64,000 nucleotides of DNA, from assembly GCA_018366495.1 (NCBI GenBank), contig JAGZHZ010000011.1, positions 22,945 through 86,944 on the forward strand. The letters are read 5' to 3'. Positions within the stretch are counted from its first letter, which is position 1; each line of letters starts with the position of its first letter. Under the pieces are notes generated by a model. It did no database searches. It was not told the origin of the DNA and worked only from the letters and a program-made list of their open reading frames with translations. The DNA is from Clostridiales bacterium (lineage in GTDB: Bacteria > Bacillota > Clostridia > Lachnospirales > Lachnospiraceae). A program made the position numbers and the translations under genes. Positions 8,601-16,325 of the stretch are shown here, piece after piece.

Positions 8601-10354
8601 AGGCAGAGATGGAGACAAATATGGGATCTTATTTTGTGACAGAAAAAACGTATCTGATCGACACAGAAAAGCCTCAGATTACAGTGGCATATGAAAAAGA
8701 AAAAAATGGAAACTTTGACTGCACACAGCGGAAAGTACAGATCACAATTTCTGATTTATGTCTGAACGTAGATTCTGTTCAAATTTCGATTGACACGATC
8801 AATGGAGAACAGGCAGAACAAAGTCCATGGAAAATTTCAGAAAAAGACGGAAAAAAGGAATGTTCCTGCACTATGCTGTTTGAAAGAGAAGATACTTATA
8901 CAGTCAAAATAACAGGAAGCGACATGGCGGGCAACAGAGAAGAAAGAATAGAAGAACCATTTATTTTAGATAAGACAGCGCCTTATATCCGAGTGGAAAA
9001 GAAACTGACGAAAGGAAAAACAGATTCTTTTTACCGAAGTGGAGGAAAAATAAAAATTTTTATCGAAGAAGAACATTTTTCTCCGAATCTTTTATTTTTA
9101 GAACTTTCCGGAAGCAATGAGAGCGGAGAGAACTGGAGAGAGGAATGGAAAGCGCCTTGGAATTATACAGATGGCTGCTATATAAGCGAACAGACAATAA
9201 AAAAAGAAGGAGATTATATCTTATATGTCCGGTGCGAAGATATGGCAGGAAATAAGGGGCAGGAATATGGTCCGGAACATTTTGTCGTGGATAAGACTGT
9301 TCCGGAAATAAAGATTGAAAAACTGAAACATCGCTCTGCAAACAATGGAAAAATTGAGGCGGAAGCCGCCATTCTGGACTCCTATTTAGATATAGAAAGT
9401 CTGGAGATTTTATGTACCGGAGAAAAAAGAGGAGAAAAAAAATTAAAATATAAAATATTGGAGATACAGGGCGGAAAAAAAATTGTATTTTCAGATTTTC
9501 CATATAGAAAAGAAGAAGATGACTTATATACGCTGCAAATTCGAGTCAGAGACTTTGCTGGAAATTTGGCAGGAAAAAAAATCTGCTTTTCAGTCAACAG
9601 ATTTGGATCTGTCTACACGCTGGGCAAGGAGACGGCAGAATTTCTGGAACAGTATTATCAGAAGAAAGGGAAGACACTGGAAATCACAGAGACAAACGTA
9701 GATTCTTTAAAGGAAACGCTGATCTTTTGTACAAGAGACGGCGAGACTGAGCAGATGAAAAAGGGAGAAGATTACAAAGTCAGTGTGACAGGAGGAAATC
9801 AGAAATGGAAACAGTATCAGTATAAAATCGGAGAACAAAATTTTCAAAAAGAAGGAACGTATCAACTGACGCTGGTGTCAAAAGACGATGCCGGAAATCA
9901 CTCTGATAATCAGAGACAAGGAGAAGAGATTATATTTGTGATCGACCATTCAAAGCCTGAAGTCAGCATATCAGGAATAGAGAAAAATGGGAGGTATAAA
10001 GAAGAACAGCGTAAAATTCAGATTGATGTCTCAGATCAGACAGGTCTGAAACAAGTGTCTGTTTTTCTAAATGGTATACAGTGGAAAAAATGGGAAGGAA
10101 AAGAGTGGGAAAAAGAAGGAAGGACTCATCTCACAATAAAAGAAAAAGATGCGGAGCAAAAAATTGAAGTGTGCGCAGAAGATCTTGCAGGAAATCAATC
10201 CGTCTTTGTGATGGATCATTTTTTGATTTCAGATGATTCGTGGGTTCAGCTATGGCATAATTATTGTGAATGGATTATGGGGGGAATTCTCCTTTCTTGT
10301 ATGGCAGCAGTTTTTTTGATCTTAAAAAAACGTCAGAAGAGACATTATGAATGA
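5642..10354 (+). CDS. Giant membrane-anchored protein with about ten Ig-like modules
   Basis: A 1570-residue protein. Two hydrophobic segments lie near residues 18-42 and 61-77, separated by a Lys/Arg-rich loop, so the bulk from about 78 should be outside the cell. A third segment near 1538-1560 is followed by a basic tail (KKRQKRHYE). The outer part repeats a bacterial Ig-like pattern: module junctions read VDRTAP, IDHTAP, LDKTAP, VDKTVP or IDHSKP, and domain ends read DMAGN, DFSGN, DFAGN or DLAGN, roughly every 100-150 residues. There is no LPXTG motif. It follows the kinase gene in the same orientation. Function is unknown; an envelope-spanning part of the secretion locus is an inference from topology and position. 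Confidence 0.75.
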   Translation: MGETAEKMIQFYERVNTGSIVSLAVSFLGAFFFIIQGKLWITVKTLKNERKRKRKKREKKWILYGITVLVMWRGMIGRMDTAEAEGMEQSIQISGSVAEEEWFSGEGSYKVWIRTTGKKPDKICLSWNEEGGERTKELHEPVSEKEWYEYEAEFEAEELDTYLNVQIVTEGEITGTGQRQIRIDKKQPENDVIVLYRGGNLFVQKKLEDLHETLYFQKEAEIVVCARDTGAGIDSVSFEIAKSKVTGEKNGEIQIDEKIYETYPVFLYEPLEGNISDLSITDKAGNIRLFKYADPTQIVLDGQEPVCQPFLFQASAEKEGMYFFCDNAKIQMQILERHWKGEPIPIVVNDMEYMLEPESWVETEENIYENILFLQEEGMYTIQVGPISDKSGNEMERTQSKTFVVDRTAPKAKEIELEADGIFERNQWHTKTGQVKGRIVIEELWFEPEKIQLYFLNQETGEKIWPEVIWNHTKENVTGEFQTFSMPEGKYQLIAQGADISGNKMICEATGESVIYSQLVIVDQTRPRLSFFEIGEKKMERNGVLYFQDCVQGSFSIEEKEQLKNCTVFQKREDGSWKQIEIQWQKEKDIGKFKLDKTEEKTQILIVAEDMAGNLLTAEENMEDICETEQGIVSKEMIMDWTSPKVQVICETTDGHRMGLNQWRYEKEREEEKIKVLFFVQEKNFDAEQWKIEIDAYDSKGKKQDSEIDSVRRANEYCAKATAEQKKNDRWKKGNWYETEILLEEEANYRLTIQMEDFSGNHAVFEEVEEEKGERIYEASFTIDHTAPVFQKENCVWRKADGEVLQKYNYQDYAYFSDQPVNIEIPVYDGISGVETVRYYYGRDENWTWTEAKMKKKTGDYAEAVISIPINFQKEIWIQTVDKNGIMSKEEKMDRILMQDMAQIESSLSVTEETAAYTEKEGVQYYAGEISVFIHAQDMTSGIKNVRCFLDGELWFEEDNSNKKGRIFSVQKKGTLTNSQCQKIHLKAEMETNMGSYFVTEKTYLIDTEKPQITVAYEKEKNGNFDCTQRKVQITISDLCLNVDSVQISIDTINGEQAEQSPWKISEKDGKKECSCTMLFEREDTYTVKITGSDMAGNREERIEEPFILDKTAPYIRVEKKLTKGKTDSFYRSGGKIKIFIEEEHFSPNLLFLELSGSNESGENWREEWKAPWNYTDGCYISEQTIKKEGDYILYVRCEDMAGNKGQEYGPEHFVVDKTVPEIKIEKLKHRSANNGKIEAEAAILDSYLDIESLEILCTGEKRGEKKLKYKILEIQGGKKIVFSDFPYRKEEDDLYTLQIRVRDFAGNLAGKKICFSVNRFGSVYTLGKETAEFLEQYYQKKGKTLEITETNVDSLKETLIFCTRDGETEQMKKGEDYKVSVTGGNQKWKQYQYKIGEQNFQKEGTYQLTLVSKDDAGNHSDNQRQGEEIIFVIDHSKPEVSISGIEKNGRYKEEQRKIQIDVSDQTGLKQVSVFLNGIQWKKWEGKEWEKEGRTHLTIKEKDAEQKIEVCAEDLAGNQSVFVMDHFLISDDSWVQLWHNYCEWIMGGILLSCMAAVFLILKKRQKRHYE

Positions 10355-10358
10355 CAGC

Positions 10359-10388
10359 TTTACACGTTGAGGATGGATGTGCTATGAT
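10359..10388 (+). promoter_or_regulatory. Putative sigma-A promoter of the hem operon
   Basis: TTTACA (10359-10364) is followed by 18 bases and an extended -10, TGC then TATGAT (10383-10388). It lies 92 bases upstream of the hemC ATG. The leader between them holds a short stem, AAGCTGAA (10398-10405) with TTCGGCTT (10415-10422), not followed by a T run. Confidence 0.5.
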
Positions 10389-10479
10389 GAACAGGGCAAG
10401 CTGAAGAATAAAAATTCGGCTTCCACGATCATATAATAATATGATAGTAGAAACAACAGCGATAGAGCAGGAGAATGCT

Positions 10480-11385
10480 ATGAAAAGAAAAATAAAAATC
10501 GGAAGCAGAGAGAGCAGGCTGGCAGTCATTCAAAGTGAGATGGTGATGAGAGCAATCAATCAATATCATCCGGAAATCGAGACGGAGCTGGTTACAATGA
10601 AAACGACAGGGGATTTGATTTTAGACCGCACATTAGATAAGATTGGCGGCAAAGGACTGTTTGTCAAAGAGCTTGACCGTGCACTTCTAGACCATCGGAG
10701 CGATCTCTCCGTACATAGTTTAAAAGATATGCCAATGGAAATACAGACGGAACTTCCAATTATAGGATTTTCAAAAAGGGAAGATCCAAGGGACGTACTG
10801 GTATTTCGGAAAGGGGAGCGAGAAAGGGATAAAAGTCTTCCGATTGGATGCAGCAGTCAGAGAAGAATTATACAGTTGAAAGAAATTTTTCCAGATGCAA
10901 AGTTTCAGCCAGTCAGAGGAAATGTACTGACACGGCTTCAAAAATTAGACAACGGTGAATATGGGGCGCTGGTATTGGCAGCAGCAGGCTTAAAGAGACT
11001 GGGAATGGAAGAACGTATAGGGAGGTATCTGGAACCGGAAGAAGTCATCCCGGCAGCAGGACAGGGCATTCTTGCCATGCAGGGCAGGAGAGGAGAAGAT
11101 TATTCCTATCTGAATGAATTTTTTGATAAAAATGCTGAGTATGCAGCTCTGTGTGAACGAGCTTTTGTGAGAACACTGGATGGGGGCTGTTCCTCTCCGA
11201 TAGCAGCATATGCCGTCATAGATGGTGAAAATCTGACCCTGACGGGATTGTATTACGAAGAAACAACAGGAAATCATAAAAAAGGCGTCCTGACAGGAAA
11301 ATGCAGCCAGGCAGAAGAGATTGGATGCAGGCTCGCAGAAGAATTGAAAGAAGAATGTAAAAAGGAAGGAAGAAAAGACGTATGA
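10480..11385 (+). CDS. hemC: Porphobilinogen deaminase (hydroxymethylbilane synthase)
   Basis: HemC polymerises four porphobilinogen units into hydroxymethylbilane, using a dipyrromethane cofactor bound to a cysteine. The protein begins MKRKIKIGSRESRLAVIQ, the classic family start; KTTGD and SVHSLKDMP follow, and the cofactor cysteine lies in DGGCSSP at Cys237. I chose ATG 10480, with AGGAG at 10469-10473, over an in-frame ATG at 10441 that would add 13 unconserved residues. The 301-residue length is typical. The stop overlaps the start of cobA-hemD by 4 bases (ATGA), showing coupled translation. The enzyme is cytoplasmic. Confidence 0.95.
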   Translation: MKRKIKIGSRESRLAVIQSEMVMRAINQYHPEIETELVTMKTTGDLILDRTLDKIGGKGLFVKELDRALLDHRSDLSVHSLKDMPMEIQTELPIIGFSKREDPRDVLVFRKGERERDKSLPIGCSSQRRIIQLKEIFPDAKFQPVRGNVLTRLQKLDNGEYGALVLAAAGLKRLGMEERIGRYLEPEEVIPAAGQGILAMQGRRGEDYSYLNEFFDKNAEYAALCERAFVRTLDGGCSSPIAAYAVIDGENLTLTGLYYEETTGNHKKGVLTGKCSQAEEIGCRLAEELKEECKKEGRKDV

Positions 11386-12890
11386 CAGGAAAAGTATGGT
11401 TAGTAGGGGCAGGTCCTTCCGATCCGGGACTGTTTACACTAAAAGGAAAACAGGTGCTGGAGAATGCAGATGTCGTAGTATATGACAGATTGGCAGGACA
11501 GGGGATTTTAAGCATGATTCCGGAAAAAGCAGAACTGATTGATGTTGGAAAAAGAGCAGGAAATCATACAATGCCGCAGGAACAGATCAACAAAGTGCTC
11601 TTAGAGGAAGCTCAAAAAGGAAAACAGGTTGTCAGGTTAAAAGGCGGAGATCCATTTTTATTTGGACGAGGGGGAGAAGAACTGGAACTGCTTGTTCAAA
11701 ATAATATTCCATATGAGATTATTCCAGGTGTGACGTCAGCGCTGTCTGTTCCGGCATATAATGGAATTCCTGTAACACATCGGGACTTCTGTTCTTCTTT
11801 GCATATCATCACGGGTCATAAAAGAAAAGGTCAGGAATACGATATCGACTTTGAAGCTCTTGTCAGAACAAAAGGAACACTCGTATTTTTGATGGGAGTA
11901 TCTGCGCTGAGAGATATCTGCGAGGGGCTGCAAAGAGGCGGAATGGAAGCTGATATGCCAGCAGCAGTCTTACAGCAGGGAACAACAGCAAATCAGAAAA
12001 GAATCGTTGCCACAGTTGCCACGTTGGCAGATGAGGTGGAAAAACAAGGGATAGAGACGCCGGCTATTATTGTTGTGGGAAAGGTCTGTGCTCTGGCAAA
12101 GGAATTTGAATGGTATGAAAGACTGCCTCTGTTCGGAAAGAAGATTGTTGTGACACGTCCAAAAGATTTGGTCTCACGCATGACAAAAGAGCTGAGAAAA
12201 AAAGGAGCAGAAGTTTTGGAACTTCCTGCGATCCGCACGGCAGCATTGGAAGACCAAAGCAAACTGATCGAGAAAGTAAAAGAAATCGGGACATATCAAT
12301 GGATTGTATTTACAAGTCCGACAGGAGTAAAAGTATTTTTTGATGTGCTCCAAAAAGAAAAAATAGATATCCGATGTCTTTGGAACGTAAAAATAGCAGT
12401 AATTGGAGAAGGAACAAAAAAAGAACTGGAGAAGCATGGAATGTATCATGATCTGATGCCAGAGACGTATGATGGAAAATCACTTGGAGAAGCCCTTGCA
12501 GCAGTGTGCCGAGGAAATGAAAAAATTCTGATTCCAAGGGCGGCGCTTGGAACACCGGAACTTTTAAATGCACTTCATACAAAATCTGGACTGACTGTAG
12601 ATGATATAGCGACATATGATACTTTATATGAACATTCAAAACTGATCAATGAAAAAGAAGAATTTGAGCAGGGAAGATCAGATTATGCTGTTTTTACAAG
12701 CGCCTCGACAGTGAGAGGGTTTGCAGAAGCAGCAAAAGGGCTTGATTTTTCTCTGGTAAAAGCGATCTGTATCGGAAAACAGACAGCTCAAGCAGCGCAG
12801 AAGCTGGGAATGAAAACGTATATTTCAGAGAAAGCGACAATAGACAGTGTGATTGCATTGACAGAACAATTATGTCGGTCAAAGGCATGA
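11382..12890 (+). CDS. cobA-hemD: Uroporphyrinogen-III C-methyltransferase / uroporphyrinogen-III synthase fusion
   Basis: This 502-residue fusion joins two successive steps. Residues 1-245 are the SAM-dependent methylase: VGAGPSDPGLFTLKG, VVVYDRL and VRLKGGDPFLFGRGGEE are all present. It makes precorrin-2 for siroheme and cobalamin. Residues 250-502 are HemD, which cyclises hydroxymethylbilane to uroporphyrinogen III (KKIVVTRPKD, VFTSPTGVKVFF, VFTSASTV). Such fusions are common in Clostridia. It overlaps hemC by 4 bases; hemB starts after a 44-base gap with its own strong ribosome binding site. No precorrin-2 dehydrogenase gene is visible nearby. Confidence 0.95.
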   Translation: MTGKVWLVGAGPSDPGLFTLKGKQVLENADVVVYDRLAGQGILSMIPEKAELIDVGKRAGNHTMPQEQINKVLLEEAQKGKQVVRLKGGDPFLFGRGGEELELLVQNNIPYEIIPGVTSALSVPAYNGIPVTHRDFCSSLHIITGHKRKGQEYDIDFEALVRTKGTLVFLMGVSALRDICEGLQRGGMEADMPAAVLQQGTTANQKRIVATVATLADEVEKQGIETPAIIVVGKVCALAKEFEWYERLPLFGKKIVVTRPKDLVSRMTKELRKKGAEVLELPAIRTAALEDQSKLIEKVKEIGTYQWIVFTSPTGVKVFFDVLQKEKIDIRCLWNVKIAVIGEGTKKELEKHGMYHDLMPETYDGKSLGEALAAVCRGNEKILIPRAALGTPELLNALHTKSGLTVDDIATYDTLYEHSKLINEKEEFEQGRSDYAVFTSASTVRGFAEAAKGLDFSLVKAICIGKQTAQAAQKLGMKTYISEKATIDSVIALTEQLCRSKA

Positions 12891-12934
12891 AGCATAAAAG
12901 TAAAAGTAGATCAGAAAAGACAGGAGGAAAAAGT

Positions 12935-13918
12935 ATGGATATGACAGTCAGACCAAGAAGATTAAGAGGCAGTGAAGTCCTTAGAAAAATGGTGAGAGAG
13001 ACGAGAATGGATAAGTCGTCTTTGATTTATCCGATGTTTGTCCAGGAAGGATTAAACGTGGAAGAACCGATTCCATCCATGGAAGGACAATACCGTTACA
13101 GCATTGATCGGATGATGTTTGAGTTGGAACGTCTGGAAAAAGCAGGAGTGTCCAGCATTATGCTGTTTGGGATTCCAGACCATAAAGATGAAGTGGGAAG
13201 CGGCGCTTATGATGAAAAGGGAATCGTGCAGAAAGCTTTGCGGGAGGCAAAAAAGAGATTTCCTGATTTTTATTATGTGACAGATGTGTGTATGTGTGAG
13301 TACACATCCCATGGCCATTGCGGCGTCCTTTGCGGTCATGAGGTAGAAAATGATGCGACATTAAAACTGCTGGCAAAAACAGCCCTTTCACATGTGGAAG
13401 CAGGAGCAGATATGGTGGCGCCTTCCGATATGATGGATGGACGTGTCAGGGCAATCAGAGAATGTCTTGATCTGGCGGGACATAAAGAGACACCGATTAT
13501 GTCTTACGCAGTAAAATACGCTTCAGCATTTTATGGTCCGTTCCGTGAGGCAGCAGGATCAGCGCCAGCTTTCGGAGACAGAAAATCATATCAGATGGAT
13601 TATCACAATAAAAGAGAAGGCATAAAAGAAGCGCTTCTCGATATCGAAGAGGGAGCAGACATTATCATGGTAAAACCGGCGATGTCTTATCTGGATGTGG
13701 TAAATGAAGTATCCAAAATGATTCATGTTCCAGTTGCTTCCTATAGCGTCAGTGGAGAATATGCAATGGTGAAAGCAGCAGCAAAGATGGGATGGATTGA
13801 CGAAGAGAAGATTATCGGTGAGATGGCAGTAAGCGCTTACCGTGCAGGAACGGATATTTATATCACCTATTTTGCAAAAGAACTGGCAAGAATGATGGAC
13901 GAAGGGAGAATCGGATAA
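12935..13918 (+). CDS. hemB: Delta-aminolevulinic acid dehydratase (porphobilinogen synthase)
   Basis: HemB condenses two 5-aminolevulinate molecules into porphobilinogen. The 327-residue product matches family length from ATG 12935, which has AGGAGG at 12922-12927. An upstream in-frame ATG at 12872 would add a basic stretch overlapping hemD and is rejected. Active-site features are present: the Cys cluster DVCMCEYTSHGHCG that binds zinc, the lysine in SYAVKYASAFYGPF and the Schiff-base Lys247 in MVKPAMSYLD. The stop and the hemL start share TAATG, so translation is coupled. Confidence 0.96.
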   Translation: MDMTVRPRRLRGSEVLRKMVRETRMDKSSLIYPMFVQEGLNVEEPIPSMEGQYRYSIDRMMFELERLEKAGVSSIMLFGIPDHKDEVGSGAYDEKGIVQKALREAKKRFPDFYYVTDVCMCEYTSHGHCGVLCGHEVENDATLKLLAKTALSHVEAGADMVAPSDMMDGRVRAIRECLDLAGHKETPIMSYAVKYASAFYGPFREAAGSAPAFGDRKSYQMDYHNKREGIKEALLDIEEGADIIMVKPAMSYLDVVNEVSKMIHVPVASYSVSGEYAMVKAAAKMGWIDEEKIIGEMAVSAYRAGTDIYITYFAKELARMMDEGRIG

Positions 13919-15204
13919 TGACAAAATCAGAAAAGTTATTTCAGGAGGCAGTAGAACTTATTCCAGGAGGAGTCAACAGTCCTGTTCGTGCATTTGGTTC
14001 AATCGGAGGAACGCCTCGCTTTATTGACCATGCAGACGGCGCTTATATGACAGATGTGGATGGCATTACATATCTGGATTTTATAGGCTCTTGGGGTCCG
14101 ATGATTCTGGGGCACAATCATCCTCTAATCCGCAAAAGTGTGGAAGAAGCGTGTCAAAAAGGACTGAGCTATGGCGCTGCGACAGAAAAAGAAGTGGAGA
14201 TGGCGCGTCTGATCTGTGAAGTTGTTCCATCCATAGAGATGGTACGAATGGTCAACTCAGGGACAGAGGCAGTCATGAGCGCTGTCCGTGTGGCGAGAGG
14301 ATACACAGGAAGAAATAAAATCGTGAAATTTATGGGATGTTATCACGGTCATTCCGATGCAATGCTGGTAAAAGCAGGATCAGGCGTTATGACAAGCGGA
14401 ATTCCTGACAGTGCAGGTGTACCTTCTGGATGTACGCAGGATACGCTCTCTGCAAATTATAATGATCTGGAAAGCGCAGAGACATTGTTCACGCAGTTTG
14501 GCAAAGAGATTGCAGCAGTGATTGTAGAACCTGTAGGAGCAAACATGGGAGTTGTCCCTCCTAAAAAAGAATTTTTGGAAGGATTGCGGAAACTTTGTAC
14601 AAAACATGGCGCACTGTTGATTTTTGATGAAGTAATCACAGGATTCCGGCTGGGAATTGATGGAGCGCAGGGATATTACGGTGTACAGCCGGATCTGACT
14701 ACATTTGGAAAAATTATCGGAGCCGGAATGCCGGTTGGAGCGTATGGGGGAAAGAAAGAAATCATGCGCTGCGTTTCACCTGTTGGAAACGTATATCAGG
14801 CAGGTACATTGAGCGGCAATCCGGTTGCCATGGCAGCAGGAATCACTCAGCTGACAATTTTAAGGGATCATCCAGAGATCTATAAAGAATTGAATGAAAA
14901 AGGAGACTGGTTCTTTAAAGAGATGGAAAAGGCTGTAAGAGACAGCAAAAAACAGTGGCAGGTCAACCATGTAGGATCACTGGGATGTATTTTCTTTACG
15001 GATCAGCCAGTAACAGACTATGCAAGTGCAAAGACTTCTGATACAGCCAGATTTGCAAATTATTTCCAATATATGCTGGATCATTGCATCCACCTGGGAC
15101 CATCTCAATTTGAAGCAATGTTTTTATCAGCAGCTCACACAGAGGAAGAGCTTCAGAAAACATTGGATATCATCAGAGAATATATGGAAACAGAGGAAAG
15201 ATAA
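13918..15204 (+). CDS. hemL: Glutamate-1-semialdehyde 2,1-aminomutase
   Basis: HemL is a PLP-dependent enzyme that converts glutamate-1-semialdehyde to 5-aminolevulinate, the C5 route used by Clostridia. The 428-residue product shows PGGVNSPVRAF near the N-terminus, CYHGHSDA, the cofactor motif IFDEVITGFR and the PLP lysine in TTFGKIIGAGMPVG (Lys265). It closes the gene run hemC, cobA-hemD, hemB, hemL. The partner glutamyl-tRNA reductase (hemA), which supplies its substrate, is not in this window and must lie elsewhere. The start overlaps the hemB stop. Confidence 0.96.
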   Translation: MTKSEKLFQEAVELIPGGVNSPVRAFGSIGGTPRFIDHADGAYMTDVDGITYLDFIGSWGPMILGHNHPLIRKSVEEACQKGLSYGAATEKEVEMARLICEVVPSIEMVRMVNSGTEAVMSAVRVARGYTGRNKIVKFMGCYHGHSDAMLVKAGSGVMTSGIPDSAGVPSGCTQDTLSANYNDLESAETLFTQFGKEIAAVIVEPVGANMGVVPPKKEFLEGLRKLCTKHGALLIFDEVITGFRLGIDGAQGYYGVQPDLTTFGKIIGAGMPVGAYGGKKEIMRCVSPVGNVYQAGTLSGNPVAMAAGITQLTILRDHPEIYKELNEKGDWFFKEMEKAVRDSKKQWQVNHVGSLGCIFFTDQPVTDYASAKTSDTARFANYFQYMLDHCIHLGPSQFEAMFLSAAHTEEELQKTLDIIREYMETEER

Positions 15205-15276
15205 GAAACAAAAAACATATGGGCTCTGTATGAAAAACAGAAAAAAAGAGAAAGGTAAACAAGGGGAAACAAAAAG

Positions 15277-16317
15277 TTGAAGATAGTAGAGACGACAAAA
15301 GCGGTTGGTCAAGTCCTCTGCCACGATTTGACACAGATTATTCGCGGAGAGAAAAAAGGTCCGGCTTTCCGAAAAGGACACATTGTCACGGAGGAAGATA
15401 TCCCGATATTATTATCCATGGGAAAGGATCATTTATATGTCTGGGAAAACAATGAAAATATGATTCATGAGAATGAAGCGGCACAGATTTTATTTGATCT
15501 GTGTGCAGAAAAAGGGATGGATCATTCAGAGATCAAAGAGGGAAAAATTGAAATTCTGGCTGATCGGGATGGTTTGCTGAAGGTAGACAGAGAGAAACTG
15601 TATAAGGTAAATCATCTTGGTGATATGATGATTGCTGTTCGTCACGGGGATTTGCCGGTAAAAAAAGGTGAAAAATTGGCAGGGACGAGAATTATCCCGC
15701 TTGTGATTGAAAAAGAAAAGATGGAACAGGCAAAGAAAGCAGCCTTTGGAGGAAGCATTTTAAAAATTTTACCTTTCCATCCGAAGAAGACAGCCATTGT
15801 CACAACGGGAAATGAAGTATTTTATGGACGGATTCAAGATACTTTTGGTCCTGTAGTAAGAGAGAAAGTAGCAGAATACTCCTGTGAAGTGATTGGTCAG
15901 ACGTACTGCGATGATCAGAAAGAACACATTACAGAAGCTATTCAGAAATTTGTGGAAGACGGGGCAGAATTGATTCTGTGTACAGGCGGCATGAGTGTTG
16001 ATCCGGATGACTGTACTCCTGGAGCGATCCGTGACACGGGGGCGCAGATTGTGACATATGGAGCGCCGGTGCTGCCGGGGGCTATGTTGCTGCTTGCATA
16101 TCTGAGAAATAAAGAAGGAAAAGCGGTCACGATTGTAGGACTTCCGGGATGCGTTATGTATGCAAAGAGAACGATCTTCGACCTTGTACTTCCGCGCATC
16201 ATTGCAGATGATCTAATCAAAAAAGAAGAGCTGGATGCACTTGGAGAGGGCGGGCTTTGTCTGAACTGTGAAATATGCCATTTTCCAAATTGTGGATTTG
16301 GCAAGGGAAGAATGTGA
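15277..16317 (+). CDS. Molybdopterin-binding (MoCF/MogA-like domain) protein with Cys-rich tail
   Basis: A 346-residue protein starting at TTG 15277, behind AAGGGGAAA. Residues about 1-165 are MoeA-like N-terminal sequence (VGQVLCHDLTQI, PVKKGEKLAGTRI). Residues 170-320 are a molybdopterin-binding fold with TTGNEVFYGRIQDTFGP, CTGGMSVDPDD and GLPGCVMYAKRTIFD. The C-terminus has four cysteines in CLNCEICHFPNCGFGKG, perhaps a metal site. The next gene, an XdhC-like protein, starts 9 bases after this stop. Such pairs serve molybdenum hydroxylase cofactor handling in Clostridia, but no hydroxylase gene is in view. The exact reaction is unknown. Confidence 0.75.
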   Translation: MKIVETTKAVGQVLCHDLTQIIRGEKKGPAFRKGHIVTEEDIPILLSMGKDHLYVWENNENMIHENEAAQILFDLCAEKGMDHSEIKEGKIEILADRDGLLKVDREKLYKVNHLGDMMIAVRHGDLPVKKGEKLAGTRIIPLVIEKEKMEQAKKAAFGGSILKILPFHPKKTAIVTTGNEVFYGRIQDTFGPVVREKVAEYSCEVIGQTYCDDQKEHITEAIQKFVEDGAELILCTGGMSVDPDDCTPGAIRDTGAQIVTYGAPVLPGAMLLLAYLRNKEGKAVTIVGLPGCVMYAKRTIFDLVLPRIIADDLIKKEELDALGEGGLCLNCEICHFPNCGFGKGRM

Positions 16318-16325
16318 GGTCTATA

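Noticed and set aside
9060..9503. 147-codon open frame on the minus strand
   Set aside because: A shadow of the same large gene; composition is that of antisense purine-rich coding DNA.
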